Positions 17,778 through 25,783 of a stretch of 64,000 bases of DNA are shown here, in pieces. The position numbers and the translations under genes were made by a program. Position 1 is the stretch's first letter. Every line of letters starts with the position of its first letter. The notes below the pieces were generated by a model. The model worked only from the letters and a program-made list of their open reading frames with translations, made no database searches and was not told the DNA's origin. Origin of the DNA: Eubacteriales bacterium (GTDB lineage: Bacteria > Bacillota > Clostridia > Lachnospirales > Lachnospiraceae); assembly GCA_030524175.1 (NCBI GenBank), contig JAUNHC010000005.1:1-64000 (forward strand). The letters are read 5' to 3'.

Positions 17778-18734
17778 TTAATCCTTCACACCGTATACGT
17801 GCCTGTGATAGAAAAGCGACAATACTCCTGTGAGACAGTTGGCTGTCAGGATTCCGAAGCACACACCCTCAGGATAGGAACTGTAAAGGCGGAACCACGC
17901 TGTCAGCGCCCCGGCAGTCAATGCATACAGGATTTTTCCGCTCCGGGAAACAAACATGTAATCTGTGAGCATAAAGCAGGCTCCCAGGATCAAGCCGCCG
18001 CTCAGCACATTCTGCAGTATATCTCCTGTATACATTCCCCCGGGTGCAAATATGAAAGTCAGTAATGTTACCGTGCCTGTATAAATAAGCGCTGCCCACA
18101 TATTGACCACACCTTTATAACAGAGATATCCAAACCCTGCTAAAAGAAAAAGCTTGCTTGTCTCCCCAAGACTCCCCGGAACAGCGCCCACGAACATCTG
18201 CCAGTAAGTATAGGGACTCTCGCCGCCGCTCTTTATTGTGCCCAGAACTGTGGCCGAAGTGACAGAATCTGCCCCGGATGTCAGGGGAAGCACATACTGC
18301 ATCACTTTTGCCGGCCACACAGTCATCACGAACAGCCGCCCCAGCAATGCAGGATTCACAAAATTATTGCCGATTCCTCCTAAAAGCTGTTTACCCACAA
18401 GTATGGTAAAGATACCGGCTGCGATCAGTACCTCATAAGGTACTGTCACCGGGAGGTTCATGGCAAGAAGAAGGCCTGTCACTGCTGCGCTGAAATCTCC
18501 CACAGTCACCTGGGCTTTTGTTGCCTTCTGCCAGATGTATTCCGTGAGTACACAAGTGACAACGGAAACTCCGGCCAGATCAAGTGCCCGTATGCCGAAA
18601 AAATACACTGCTCCAAGAAGGGCTGGCAATAACGCAATGCACACATCCTTCATTATACCTCCGGTGGTTCTCTCCGCTCTGAGATATGGTCCCGGGGGAA
18701 AGACTTGTTTCTCTTTATGCACCATCTCTGTCAT
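17778..18734 (-). CDS. RnfD-like membrane flavoprotein
   Basis: A 318-residue membrane subunit of an Rnf/Nqr-type complex with about nine hydrophobic segments. The covalent FMN site appears as SVTSATVLG, equivalent to the RnfD S(T)ATPL motif. GNNFVNPALLGRLF is another family-conserved loop. The ATG at 18734 overlaps the rnfC stop as ATGA, showing translational coupling. An earlier in-frame start inside rnfC is a shadow. In the usual complex this subunit carries electrons across the membrane together with RnfG. Confidence 0.9.
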   Translation of the reverse strand: MTEMVHKEKQVFPPGPYLRAERTTGGIMKDVCIALLPALLGAVYFFGIRALDLAGVSVVTCVLTEYIWQKATKAQVTVGDFSAAVTGLLLAMNLPVTVPYEVLIAAGIFTILVGKQLLGGIGNNFVNPALLGRLFVMTVWPAKVMQYVLPLTSGADSVTSATVLGTIKSGGESPYTYWQMFVGAVPGSLGETSKLFLLAGFGYLCYKGVVNMWAALIYTGTVTLLTFIFAPGGMYTGDILQNVLSGGLILGACFMLTDYMFVSRSGKILYALTAGALTAWFRLYSSYPEGVCFGILTANCLTGVLSLFYHRHVYGVKD

Positions 18735-19852
18735 TGGCTCACATCCCTTCTCTGCCTGATCGTATTTCTGGCTTCTATGACATGATACGCAAGTTCTCTC
18801 CTTGCCGGACACACATAGGAACAACAGCCGCATGCAATACATTCTGATGCATACAGTTCCTCACACAGCTTCCATTCCTCCTTAAGAAATGCCGTTTCGA
18901 TATTAACAGGAGCCAGACCTGCAGGACAGCAGCGGATACAGGCACCGCACCTGATGCACGGCTGCACTTCCCATCCTTTGCCCGGAATCACAACTATCCC
19001 TGCTGTGGTAAGGGTAACCTCACCTATTTCACCGCCATCCCAGTTCACTGCCACACATTTCCCTGTCATAGGGCCGCCCAGGATCACCATATTCTCCTCC
19101 GCCGTAACGCCTTCACAGTGAAGCAGCAGATCTCTCAGGGAAGTGCCCACAGACGTAAGATAATTCCCGGGGGATTTTACCGCTCCTGTGACTGTGACCA
19201 CCCGGCTTTCCGGCTTTTTCTTTCCCAGCACAGCATCGGCTGCGGCTTTGGCGGTAGCCACATTGCTCACGATCACTCCCACATCGGCCGGAAAACAGCC
19301 TTTAGGAACTTCTTTTCCAAGGACAGCCTGTATAAGCTGACGCTCTCCCCCCTGAGGATATCTTGTGGGAAGCAATAACACCTCCACATCGGATATTCCC
19401 CCGGTAAACTCCCGGAGCCTTTCTGCTGCCTTTTTCTTATTGTCCTCTATACAGATGATCGCTTTTCCCGCCCCCGCTGCTCTCTTTAATATTAAAACGC
19501 CGTTGATCACCGCCGGCGCACATTCCAGCATCAAACGGTAATCACAGGTGAGAAACGGCTCACATTCGGCACCGTTGATCAGGATCACATCAATATCCTT
19601 ATCCGTACTGTACTTCAGATATGTGGGGAACCCGGCACCTCCCATACCTGTCAGTCCCTTTTCTTTCAGGATTTCCAGAATCTCCTGCCGCTTATGATCC
19701 CCAGGTCCTGTCACCTGCTGTTCATAATCCATGGGCGGTCCCGGTTCTTTCATATTGAAGCGTTGGATGGGCTTGTCATAGGTCTGCATTTTATCCCTTC
19801 CGTCAGTGGGGTGGATCCCGCCCGGAAAGGTATTTTTCTTTCTCCCAAACAT
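18731..19852 (-). CDS. RnfC-like NADH-binding iron-sulfur subunit, compact
   Basis: The cytosolic NADH-dehydrogenase-type subunit of Rnf complexes. The start motif FPGGIHP, the nucleotide loop LTGMGGAGFPTYLK, and two ferredoxin clusters (CIRCGACIRCCP and CIACGCCSYVCP) are all present. At 373 residues it is shorter than typical RnfC (about 430-440). The missing part is the biotin/lipoyl-like barrel between FPGGIHP and the NADH loop; only a short linker remains. The first Fe-S motif has an unusual arrangement of extra Cys. It is first in the Rnf-like operon, downstream of a terminator. Confidence 0.88.
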   Translation of the reverse strand: MFGRKKNTFPGGIHPTDGRDKMQTYDKPIQRFNMKEPGPPMDYEQQVTGPGDHKRQEILEILKEKGLTGMGGAGFPTYLKYSTDKDIDVILINGAECEPFLTCDYRLMLECAPAVINGVLILKRAAGAGKAIICIEDNKKKAAERLREFTGGISDVEVLLLPTRYPQGGERQLIQAVLGKEVPKGCFPADVGVIVSNVATAKAAADAVLGKKKPESRVVTVTGAVKSPGNYLTSVGTSLRDLLLHCEGVTAEENMVILGGPMTGKCVAVNWDGGEIGEVTLTTAGIVVIPGKGWEVQPCIRCGACIRCCPAGLAPVNIETAFLKEEWKLCEELYASECIACGCCSYVCPARRELAYHVIEARNTIRQRRDVSQ

Positions 19853-19873
19853 ACCAGCAGTTTCATCCTTTCT

Positions 19874-19922
19874 TAAAAACAGACACCGGACAATCCTTAT
19901 TCAGGATTTATCCGGTGTCTGT
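19874..19922 (-). terminator. terminator upstream of the Rnf-like operon
   Basis: ACAGACACCGGA (19879-19890) pairs with TCCGGTGTCTGT (19911-19922), with an inner AATCC/GGATT stem and five T following on the minus strand. It ends the GNAT-SagB unit. Confidence 0.88.
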
Positions 19923-19973
19923 TCTTGTATTCCTTGCTAGTATGCGTTTTTTTTCCAATAATATGAATTTGTC

Positions 19974-20768
19974 TCAAGCTTTTGTTTTTTTCTTCCCCAC
20001 CGGGGCTGCATAGACTGAAAATTCATAGTTCTTCTCCCCCGACGGGCCGGGTTCGAAGCCCAGAAGCTCATCTAGAAGTTCCTGGTTATACGAACCTATG
20101 GCACAGGTTCCGCACCCCGCTGCCTCACAGGCCAGATACAGGTTCTCGCACACATGCCCTGCATCCAGCAGCATATATTTATGGGCGTGGAGTCCGTACC
20201 TCCACTCTGTCCTGTAGGGAACAGCGCTCCAGACAAAAGTTACCGGAGCCGTTCCTGCAAAAGTTTGTCCGTTTAAAGCTGCGGTCAGCTCTACCCCGTA
20301 GTCTTCTCTCTCCTCCCAGACCTCCAGCTCATGCCCCTGGGGAAGATAATGATAAATTCCGGGAGTTACGGATTCCACATTCCTGATAAACAAATATGTC
20401 TCAAAAGGATGGCGTGATCCTGCCGAAGGAACATTGCGGAAGGTCACCTGTCTGGATTTACCTGCAAACCCCCGTATCCCCTGGGAGGCCCACAGAAGAA
20501 AGGACAATTCCTTCAAGGAAACAGCTTCTTCCCCATAAGCACGGCAGCTCTTCCTGTCCTGAAAAATCTGAAACAGATTTTTGTCCTGCACCACATCTTC
20601 AAAATCCAGGGGCAAGACAATCCGTGCTGTTCCCTTGGCCTCTTTTACAGGCATCGGGAAAGGCAGCTTCTGCTGCTGGTCTGTAGGTTCGGCATTCACG
20701 TCAGCCAGGGTATGCCCCTTCATCATTTCTCTCTGGTTCAGTACTTTATATTTCGTTGTATCATTCAT
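19974..20768 (-). CDS. SagB/ThcOx-type FMN dehydrogenase (nitroreductase fold)
   Basis: A 264-residue FMN-dependent oxidoreductase of the nitroreductase superfamily, SagB subgroup. Visible features: RKSCRAYGEEAVSLKELSFL, LWASQGIRGF, the FMN-binding SAGSRHPFETYLF, and CEAAGCGTCAIGSYNQ. SagB proteins oxidise azolines in thiazole/oxazole-modified peptides, but no cyclodehydratase or precursor gene is nearby, so the substrate is open. The ATG at 20768 follows GGAGGG; an upstream ATG at 20786 would use up that site. It directly follows the GNAT gene. Confidence 0.88.
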   Translation of the reverse strand: MNDTTKYKVLNQREMMKGHTLADVNAEPTDQQQKLPFPMPVKEAKGTARIVLPLDFEDVVQDKNLFQIFQDRKSCRAYGEEAVSLKELSFLLWASQGIRGFAGKSRQVTFRNVPSAGSRHPFETYLFIRNVESVTPGIYHYLPQGHELEVWEEREDYGVELTAALNGQTFAGTAPVTFVWSAVPYRTEWRYGLHAHKYMLLDAGHVCENLYLACEAAGCGTCAIGSYNQELLDELLGFEPGPSGEKNYEFSVYAAPVGKKKTKA

Positions 20769-20782
20769 ACAACACCCTCCTG

Positions 20783-21331
20783 TCACTCTGATAACAAAAC
20801 AGGCCTGATCATGTCAAGTCCCTCTTCTCCAAGAATATCCTTCAGCAAATCTACATATTCCTGAAAGTCCAGACTTCCGTCCGGTGTCAGCAATTCGAAA
20901 TCCGTATGATAAACATTGGCGAAAATCCCTGTCTCCTTCAGCCCGTTGCGGAGATAAAACTCTTTTCTCCTTTTTCTGTCCCGGGCATTGTCAGCCTTCG
21001 GATCCTGCTTTTCAATCTCAAAAATATATTTCTTACCGGCAAATCTTTCCTGAAGCATACGTACAGCTCTGCTCCCGTATCCGCCGCTTCTCTTGTCAGG
21101 TGCAACAGCGAAATAATCCAAAAGAGCCGCCTTCCCGGAAAGCATATTCATGGCAAGACCCACAAACTCACCGTCCTCAGTTATGCCCAGAAGCTCCATC
21201 TTCCCCTGACCGGCCAATTCCTCCATCATCTTAAGAGGTTTCTTTTCCTCTGCCGGAAAAGCCTCTTCATACAGTGCATAAACCTGATCTTTATATTTCT
21301 TACCATCTGTTAATATGTCCAAAAATTCCAT
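20783..21331 (-). CDS. GNAT family N-acetyltransferase
   Basis: A 182-residue acetyl-CoA-dependent acyltransferase-like protein. The GNAT core is visible as LLDYFAVAPDKRSGGYGSRA (beta-4 and the pyrophosphate-binding loop, R/Q-x-x-G-x-G/A-like) followed by FEIEKQDPKADNARDRKRRK. The N-terminal half (LYEEAFPAEEKKP) also fits the family. The substrate is unknown. It is first gene of a two-gene unit with the SagB-type dehydrogenase. Confidence 0.85.
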   Translation of the reverse strand: MEFLDILTDGKKYKDQVYALYEEAFPAEEKKPLKMMEELAGQGKMELLGITEDGEFVGLAMNMLSGKAALLDYFAVAPDKRSGGYGSRAVRMLQERFAGKKYIFEIEKQDPKADNARDRKRRKEFYLRNGLKETGIFANVYHTDFELLTPDGSLDFQEYVDLLKDILGEEGLDMIRPVLLSE

Positions 21332-21383
21332 TTTAATCTCTCACCTTCTTTATTATAGTCAACTGTATTGCCTGCTATAGCCT

Positions 21384-21407
21384 GTTCCGGCCTTTAGAGG
21401 GCCGGAA
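21384..21407. repeat. perfect 9-bp hairpin in the GNAT-tspO divergent gap
   Basis: GTTCCGGCC, 6-base loop, GGCCGGAAC. It lacks a T tract, so it is not a clear terminator. It could be an operator or a leader element. Confidence 0.5.
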
Positions 21408-21521
21408 CCCTGCATCTGCCGTTTATGACTGTCCGGAACCGCCTGCTCTTAAAATAATCTCACAGTATATCCTGAAATCCCACAACATAGTAATAGAATA
21501 AGAATCAAACGGAGTACCGTT

Positions 21522-21992
21522 ATGAAAATAAAATGGAAACCCCTTATTATCAGTGTATTATCTGCTCTGGCTGTGGGCGGACTGTCAGGCCTGGCAGTGG
21601 GACAGGATTTTGTCCGTTATAAAGTGCTGGAACTTCCTGCCGGTTCACCCCCAGGCTGGGTATTCCCTGTTGTGTGGAACATCCTTTATATTCTGATGGG
21701 TATTTCAGCCTATCTTGTGTGGAGCAGCAAAAGCCGCCTCAAAGAACCTGCTGTTTTTTTATACGTGGTCCAGCTCATTGTAAACTTTCTATGGGCGCCT
21801 TTGTTTTTCGGTGCAGGCTGGTATCTTTTTGCCCTGCTGTGGCTTCTCTTCCTGCTGTACCTGGCTGCGGCAATGGTGTATGATTTTTACCAGATATCCC
21901 CTCTCGCCGCCTATTTGCAGATCCCGTATCTTCTGTGGCTTCTCTTTGCCGCCTATCTGAACCTGGGCGTATGGATGCTGAACAAAGTATGA
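21522..21992 (+). CDS. tspO: TspO/MBR family membrane protein
   Basis: A five-helix membrane protein of 156 residues, homologous to bacterial TspO and the mitochondrial benzodiazepine receptor, which bind porphyrins. Conserved family motifs are PPGWVFPVVWNILYILMGIS and NFLWAPLFFG, plus the W-rich last helices (PYLLWLLFAAYLNLGVWMLN). Start at ATG after a weak purine-rich stretch (CGGAGT). Monocistronic, followed by a GC-rich hairpin. Confidence 0.96.
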   Translation: MKIKWKPLIISVLSALAVGGLSGLAVGQDFVRYKVLELPAGSPPGWVFPVVWNILYILMGISAYLVWSSKSRLKEPAVFLYVVQLIVNFLWAPLFFGAGWYLFALLWLLFLLYLAAAMVYDFYQISPLAAYLQIPYLLWLLFAAYLNLGVWMLNKV

Positions 21993-22000
21993 CCAAGTAA

Positions 22001-22061
22001 CCGCCGCAAAGCCTGTATTGCCGTTCCTGAAAGAAAAACGGTACACACTGCTCCGCGGCGG
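22001..22061 (+). terminator. hairpin after tspO
   Basis: CCGCCGC (22001-22007) pairs with GCGGCGG (22055-22061), with an inner CCGTT/AACGG stem. The following tract is only weakly T-rich. It sits between convergent genes. Confidence 0.5.
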
Positions 22062-22090
22062 TCTCTTATACTTATGCGCCTGCCATTCCC

Positions 22091-22342
22091 TCAGGCAGAG
22101 AGCATGTCAGGCCAGGACAGGATCTCATGAGCGATCACGTTCTGATAATCTCCCTCCACATCCTGACTGCGCCCTGCCTCAAAAACATTGGTCTCAGCAC
22201 CCCAGACTCTGTCCTCATACTCCCATACATGAAACCTGAGGCCGCGGAACATGAAATCTATGCTTCCGCACCCATCCTCTTCTGTATATTCGTAGGTAAT
22301 TTTCTTCTTTTTTAAAGCCTCCTGTACACGTTCTAAACGCAT
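22091..22342 (-). CDS. conserved hypothetical protein, 83 residues
   Basis: I do not recognise a named family. The ATG at 22342 follows GGGAGGTG at good spacing; a longer frame from 22387 would cover this site. The protein starts MRLERVQEALKKKKITYEYT and continues with an acidic, aromatic-rich region (DFMFRGLRFHVWEYEDRVWG), suggesting a small alpha/beta cytosolic fold. It has no signal peptide or membrane helix. It has its own promoter and is monocistronic. Confidence 0.75.
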   Translation of the reverse strand: MRLERVQEALKKKKITYEYTEEDGCGSIDFMFRGLRFHVWEYEDRVWGAETNVFEAGRSQDVEGDYQNVIAHEILSWPDMLSA

Positions 22343-22427
22343 TGTACACCTCCCGTCTGAAAACAGACTCTCAAACTGCCCCCTCACCCGCCTCTCGCCG
22401 TTGGCTCAGACGGACCTAAGTATTTTT

Positions 22428-22457
22428 ATTATACCAGATTACCGTGGTAAATGGCAA
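22428..22457 (-). promoter_or_regulatory. promoter of the 83-residue protein gene
   Basis: On the minus strand: TTGCCA (22452-22457), 18-base spacer, TATAAT (22428-22433). An imperfect inverted repeat (ACCAGATTACCGTGGT) fills the spacer. Confidence 0.65.
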
Positions 22458-22491
22458 GAATTTGATAATCTCCCTCTTAATAGACTAGGGA

Positions 22492-23574
22492 TCACTTGGC
22501 TCCAATAACACAATAGTTACCATGTGCCGTCCGGCATTTAGAACAATGTACGCATTTTGAAGGTGCCCTGTCCCCTTCCCTCCATCGTTTTACAAGCCCC
22601 GGCTCTGCCAGCAAGGGCCTGCAGAGGCCGAATGCCTGTATTTCAGATTCTTCCAGCATGGTTTCCATCTCCCGGGGATCCCGGACTCCGCCTGTAAGTA
22701 TCAGCGGGATTTTTAAGCTTTTCCCCATATCTTTGGCAAATTCATAGAAATATCCACACTTTCTGATTTCTTTCCCCTCAATCACCTGACCGCATAAACG
22801 TTCTGCTTTTCCGTGAATATTTCCGGATACCTCAATGGCGTCTATTCCCCATTTCTCATATTCCTGACACATAGCTTTCACTTCCTCAAAGGAGCTTCCT
22901 CCTTCCAGAAAATCTGCACAGGTGATTTTCACCCACACCGGAAATCCCTTTCCGACTTGTGCCCGGACAGCATCATAGATTTCCTTTACAATACGCATGC
23001 GGTTTTCCAGGCTGCCCCCGTACTGGTCAGTACGGTGATTATAATACGGACTCAGAAACTGATTGAGCAGATAATGATGGGCAAGATGAATCTGGACTCC
23101 GTCAAAACCGGCCGCCTTCACCCGCAGCGCTGCCTGTGCATATGCATCCTCCAGACGCCTGATATCATCTGCGGATGCCGGAGTTCCCACCACGCCTTCC
23201 GGGCTTGGAATCACATCCGGCGCATAGATCATCCTGCTGTCTGCCCGGAAAGTTGTCTTGGTCCCGCCATAAGCCAGCTGCATGATGATCCGGGAACCCT
23301 TTTCATGCACCATATCCACAAGTGTACGGTATTCCTCCACAAAAGAATCCTCATAAATCCCCATCATCCTTGGATTAGGCTGTTCCTCCTTAAGCACCCT
23401 TGTGTACCCTGTACTGATAAGTCCTATTCCGCTGTCCGCAAGTTCTTCATAAACCTTGCACAAAGCCTCTGTAAGATGCCCGTCCTCGTCAGCCTTCCTC
23501 TCCCAGGTCGCAGAACGCATGATCCTGTTGCCAAGAGAAATCCCCCCCACTGTACAATCCTCAAATAACTTCAT
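22492..23574 (-). CDS. NADH:flavin oxidoreductase, old yellow enzyme type
   Basis: A 360-residue FMN-containing TIM-barrel ene-reductase of the OYE family. Visible: GNRIMRSATWERKADEDG at the FMN-binding start, FDGVQIHLAHHYLLNQFLSP with the substrate-binding His pair, and YGGSLENRMRI. LTGGVRDP and GLCRPLLAEP form the phosphate site. The C-terminus has extra cysteines (CVHCSKCRTAHGNYC) but lacks the large iron-sulfur and pyridine nucleotide domains of 2,4-dienoyl-CoA reductase. The ATG at 23574 follows AGGAGGT. Monocistronic. Confidence 0.92.
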   Translation of the reverse strand: MKLFEDCTVGGISLGNRIMRSATWERKADEDGHLTEALCKVYEELADSGIGLISTGYTRVLKEEQPNPRMMGIYEDSFVEEYRTLVDMVHEKGSRIIMQLAYGGTKTTFRADSRMIYAPDVIPSPEGVVGTPASADDIRRLEDAYAQAALRVKAAGFDGVQIHLAHHYLLNQFLSPYYNHRTDQYGGSLENRMRIVKEIYDAVRAQVGKGFPVWVKITCADFLEGGSSFEEVKAMCQEYEKWGIDAIEVSGNIHGKAERLCGQVIEGKEIRKCGYFYEFAKDMGKSLKIPLILTGGVRDPREMETMLEESEIQAFGLCRPLLAEPGLVKRWREGDRAPSKCVHCSKCRTAHGNYCVIGAK

Positions 23575-23651
23575 CGAATCTACCTCCTGTTCCGCATCCA
23601 CTGCGGCAATATTCCGGCATGGCGGCAGCCATTACCCCTGTTTACAGTCAA

Positions 23652-23683
23652 AGAAACCTGCTTGCGCACAGCGCAGACAGGTT
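23652..23683 (-). terminator. terminator of the ABC exporter operon
   Basis: AACCTG (23655-23660) and CAGGTT (23678-23683) flank an inner TGCGC/GCGCA stem. On the minus strand a short TTTCTTT tract follows. Confidence 0.75.
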
Positions 23684-23712
23684 CTTGTCTTTACGTTCTA
23701 TTATACACTGTT

Positions 23713-24423
23713 TTAGAAATCAGGGACATCTTTTTTCTCCACATCCATAAAATATAGGGTGATACTGACAACCGCAAGGATCATCAGCAATACGGGAAGC
23801 CATCCCTGGCTGCGAAGGGAAACCTCACCCACAGCCCCCTGCATGATAACAATAAGCAGGATAGAAAATACCACAGATGCGCTTTTAGACTTTCTCACCA
23901 GCCCTCCCCATACAGCCAGCAGACTGATTGTCACTGTCTCAACAGAAGAGATGATCTGGCTAAGCCAGAATGAGCCGTCCGTGAGACTGTAATTCAGCAG
24001 AAAATCAGGCGTAAGGAAGTTTCCGCACAACTTCAATACCACAAAGATCACTGCCCTGGTAAAGATCAGATTAACCAGCATAAACATCCACACAGCAGCT
24101 ATCTTAGAAAAAATGAGCTTTTTTCTGCTGACAGGATAAGTAAACATCAGATTCATACTTTTATTCTGATACGGCTCAATGATAAAACTATTGTACATGG
24201 ACGCCGAATAGATTATGTAAACCAAATCCACACATGCCGTCACAAGCATCACCAGCCGTCCAACCATATCAGGCTCCACTGTCCCTGTGTCAGCATCAAC
24301 TGCAATCCCCAGAAAAGTAAAGGAGAAGAAAAAGAGCAGAAACAAGGCCAGGATAATTCCTGTTTTCATCACATACTTCAAGGTATTATTTTTTTCATAC
24401 TCCAGCTTAATTAATTTCCACAT
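23713..24423 (-). CDS. ABC exporter permease (ABC-2/BcrB-like)
   Basis: A 236-residue membrane protein with six hydrophobic segments, the layout of ABC-2 permeases in BcrAB/LanEG-type exporters. The cytosolic entry MWKLIKLEYEKNNTLKYVMK and MFTYPVSRKKLIFSKI fit this class. The ATG at 24423 follows AAGGAGGAG; the longer frame from 24447 overlaps the ATPase gene and is not used. It pairs with the ATPase upstream and is last in the operon. Confidence 0.88.
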   Translation of the reverse strand: MWKLIKLEYEKNNTLKYVMKTGIILALFLLFFFSFTFLGIAVDADTGTVEPDMVGRLVMLVTACVDLVYIIYSASMYNSFIIEPYQNKSMNLMFTYPVSRKKLIFSKIAAVWMFMLVNLIFTRAVIFVVLKLCGNFLTPDFLLNYSLTDGSFWLSQIISSVETVTISLLAVWGGLVRKSKSASVVFSILLIVIMQGAVGEVSLRSQGWLPVLLMILAVVSITLYFMDVEKKDVPDF

Positions 24424-24436
24424 ATAGATCTCCTCC

Positions 24437-25360
24437 TTATCGTTCACCTGTACCTGTCATTTTCAGGAAATAGTCTTCCAATGATTCAGTATTCTGGACA
24501 ATATAATCAAGAGGAACGCCGCCTTCTGTAAGAGTCCTGGTCAGCTCCGCTACTGTGGAAGCATCTTCATATACACGGATTTTCTCACCGTCAAATATCT
24601 TAAAGTTCTCTGTATGCAGCTTCTCAGTAAGGAGATAGGCTGCCTTTTTCACTTCTGATGTGCCTATTTCTATATAATTCAGATTCTGCTTTTTAATATC
24701 CGCCATGGAAATCTCCTGTATCATTTTTCCATGATCAATAAAACCAATGGTATCAGCAATAGGCTCCACCTCGGACAAAATATGGCTGGACATAAGAACT
24801 GTCATACCATATTCCCGGCTGAGCATTTTCAGGAGATCTCTCACCTGTTTGATCCCTGCCGGGTCAAGGCCGTTGGCCGGCTCATCCAGTATGAGAAGCT
24901 CCGGTTTGGTCAGGATTGCCCTTGCAAGACCCAGACGCTGCTTCATACCAAGGGAATATTTTTTAACCATCTGGGCTGCCGCTGACCCAAGCCCCAGAAG
25001 CTCCAGCGCATTCTTTACCGCATCCGGGCTGTAATACCCCATATACTCACAATGGAGTTCCAGATTTTTCTTACCGCTTAAACGGTCATAAAAAACCGGA
25101 AACTCTATGATACTTGCCATTCTTTTAAAAACATCGCAGGAATCCGGCCGCAGCGGCTCCCCAAACAGTTCAACAGTTCCAAAGTCCGGCTTCCACAGAT
25201 TTGTAAGGAGCTTCATGGTAGTTGTTTTTCCTGCACCGTTAGGGCCGAGAAAGCCGTAAATTTCCCCCTTCTTTACATGAAGGTTCAGCCCTGACACCAA
25301 TTCTTTGCCTTTGATGGTTTTTGTAAGGTCGTTAGTCTGTATAGTAAGATCCAATTTCAT
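24437..25360 (-). CDS. ABC exporter ATP-binding protein (BcrA-like)
   Basis: A 307-residue nucleotide-binding subunit. Walker A is GPNGAGKTTTMK (about residues 38-49), the signature is YSLGMKQRLGLA, Walker B is LLILDEPANGLDP and the switch His is in SSHILSE. The C-terminal 90-residue extension (VKKAAYLLTEKLHTENFK) is typical of the drug-exporter/BcrA subgroup. By homology it exports peptide antibiotics or similar toxins, or protects against them. It lies between the small membrane protein and the permease. Confidence 0.92.
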   Translation of the reverse strand: MKLDLTIQTNDLTKTIKGKELVSGLNLHVKKGEIYGFLGPNGAGKTTTMKLLTNLWKPDFGTVELFGEPLRPDSCDVFKRMASIIEFPVFYDRLSGKKNLELHCEYMGYYSPDAVKNALELLGLGSAAAQMVKKYSLGMKQRLGLARAILTKPELLILDEPANGLDPAGIKQVRDLLKMLSREYGMTVLMSSHILSEVEPIADTIGFIDHGKMIQEISMADIKKQNLNYIEIGTSEVKKAAYLLTEKLHTENFKIFDGEKIRVYEDASTVAELTRTLTEGGVPLDYIVQNTESLEDYFLKMTGTGER

Positions 25361-25395
25361 TCCTCCCTGGGATTCTTTTTATTTTCCTGCTGTTT

Positions 25396-25596
25396 TCACT
25401 TCTGCCTGAACAGTGACCCCTTGAACTTTTTCACTTTAAGATATGTTTTTTCCGGCAAAGCTCCCAGCAATTCAAAGACAATGGAAAATCCCAAAAGACC
25501 TCCCATGATCAGCTCAGGAATGTCAATAAATTGTTTTACGGTCAGCGTAAGAGCGAAAGTCAGCAATCCAATACTTAATTCTTTTCTCATAATCAT
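25396..25596 (-). CDS. small membrane protein of the ABC exporter operon
   Basis: A 66-residue protein from the ATG at 25596, behind AAGGAG; the longer frame from 25662 is unlikely. It has two hydrophobic segments (ELSIGLLTFALTLTVKQFID and ELIMGGLLGFSIVFELLGAL) and a basic tail (LKVKKFKGSLFRQK). No family recognised. Position directly before the ATPase suggests an accessory subunit or leader membrane protein of the exporter. Confidence 0.7.
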   Translation of the reverse strand: MIMRKELSIGLLTFALTLTVKQFIDIPELIMGGLLGFSIVFELLGALPEKTYLKVKKFKGSLFRQK

Positions 25597-25648
25597 TTTC
25601 TCCTTATCTTCTCTGTCTCCGGGCCGTACCCGATCAATGCACCAGCCC

Positions 25649-25691
25649 TCTGAGACTTTCACTATAAATGATTATAACATCTCAGACTTTC
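25649..25691 (-). promoter_or_regulatory. ABC operon promoter with paired direct repeats
   Basis: A TATAAT box on the minus strand (25671-25676) has no good -35 partner. It lies between two direct repeats, TCTGAGACTTTC (25649-25660) and TCTCAGACTTTC (25680-25691), 31 bases apart (three helical turns). A weak -35 plus paired sites suggests control by the adjacent OmpR-type response regulator. Confidence 0.5.
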
Positions 25692-25783
25692 GAAACTCTT
25701 GCCTAATTCTTACAAATTTCTTTCGCAGCTTACTTCCCTGCTGCCCGAAGGTATTCCTCTGCCCCCGGTATCCCCTCAGTACC

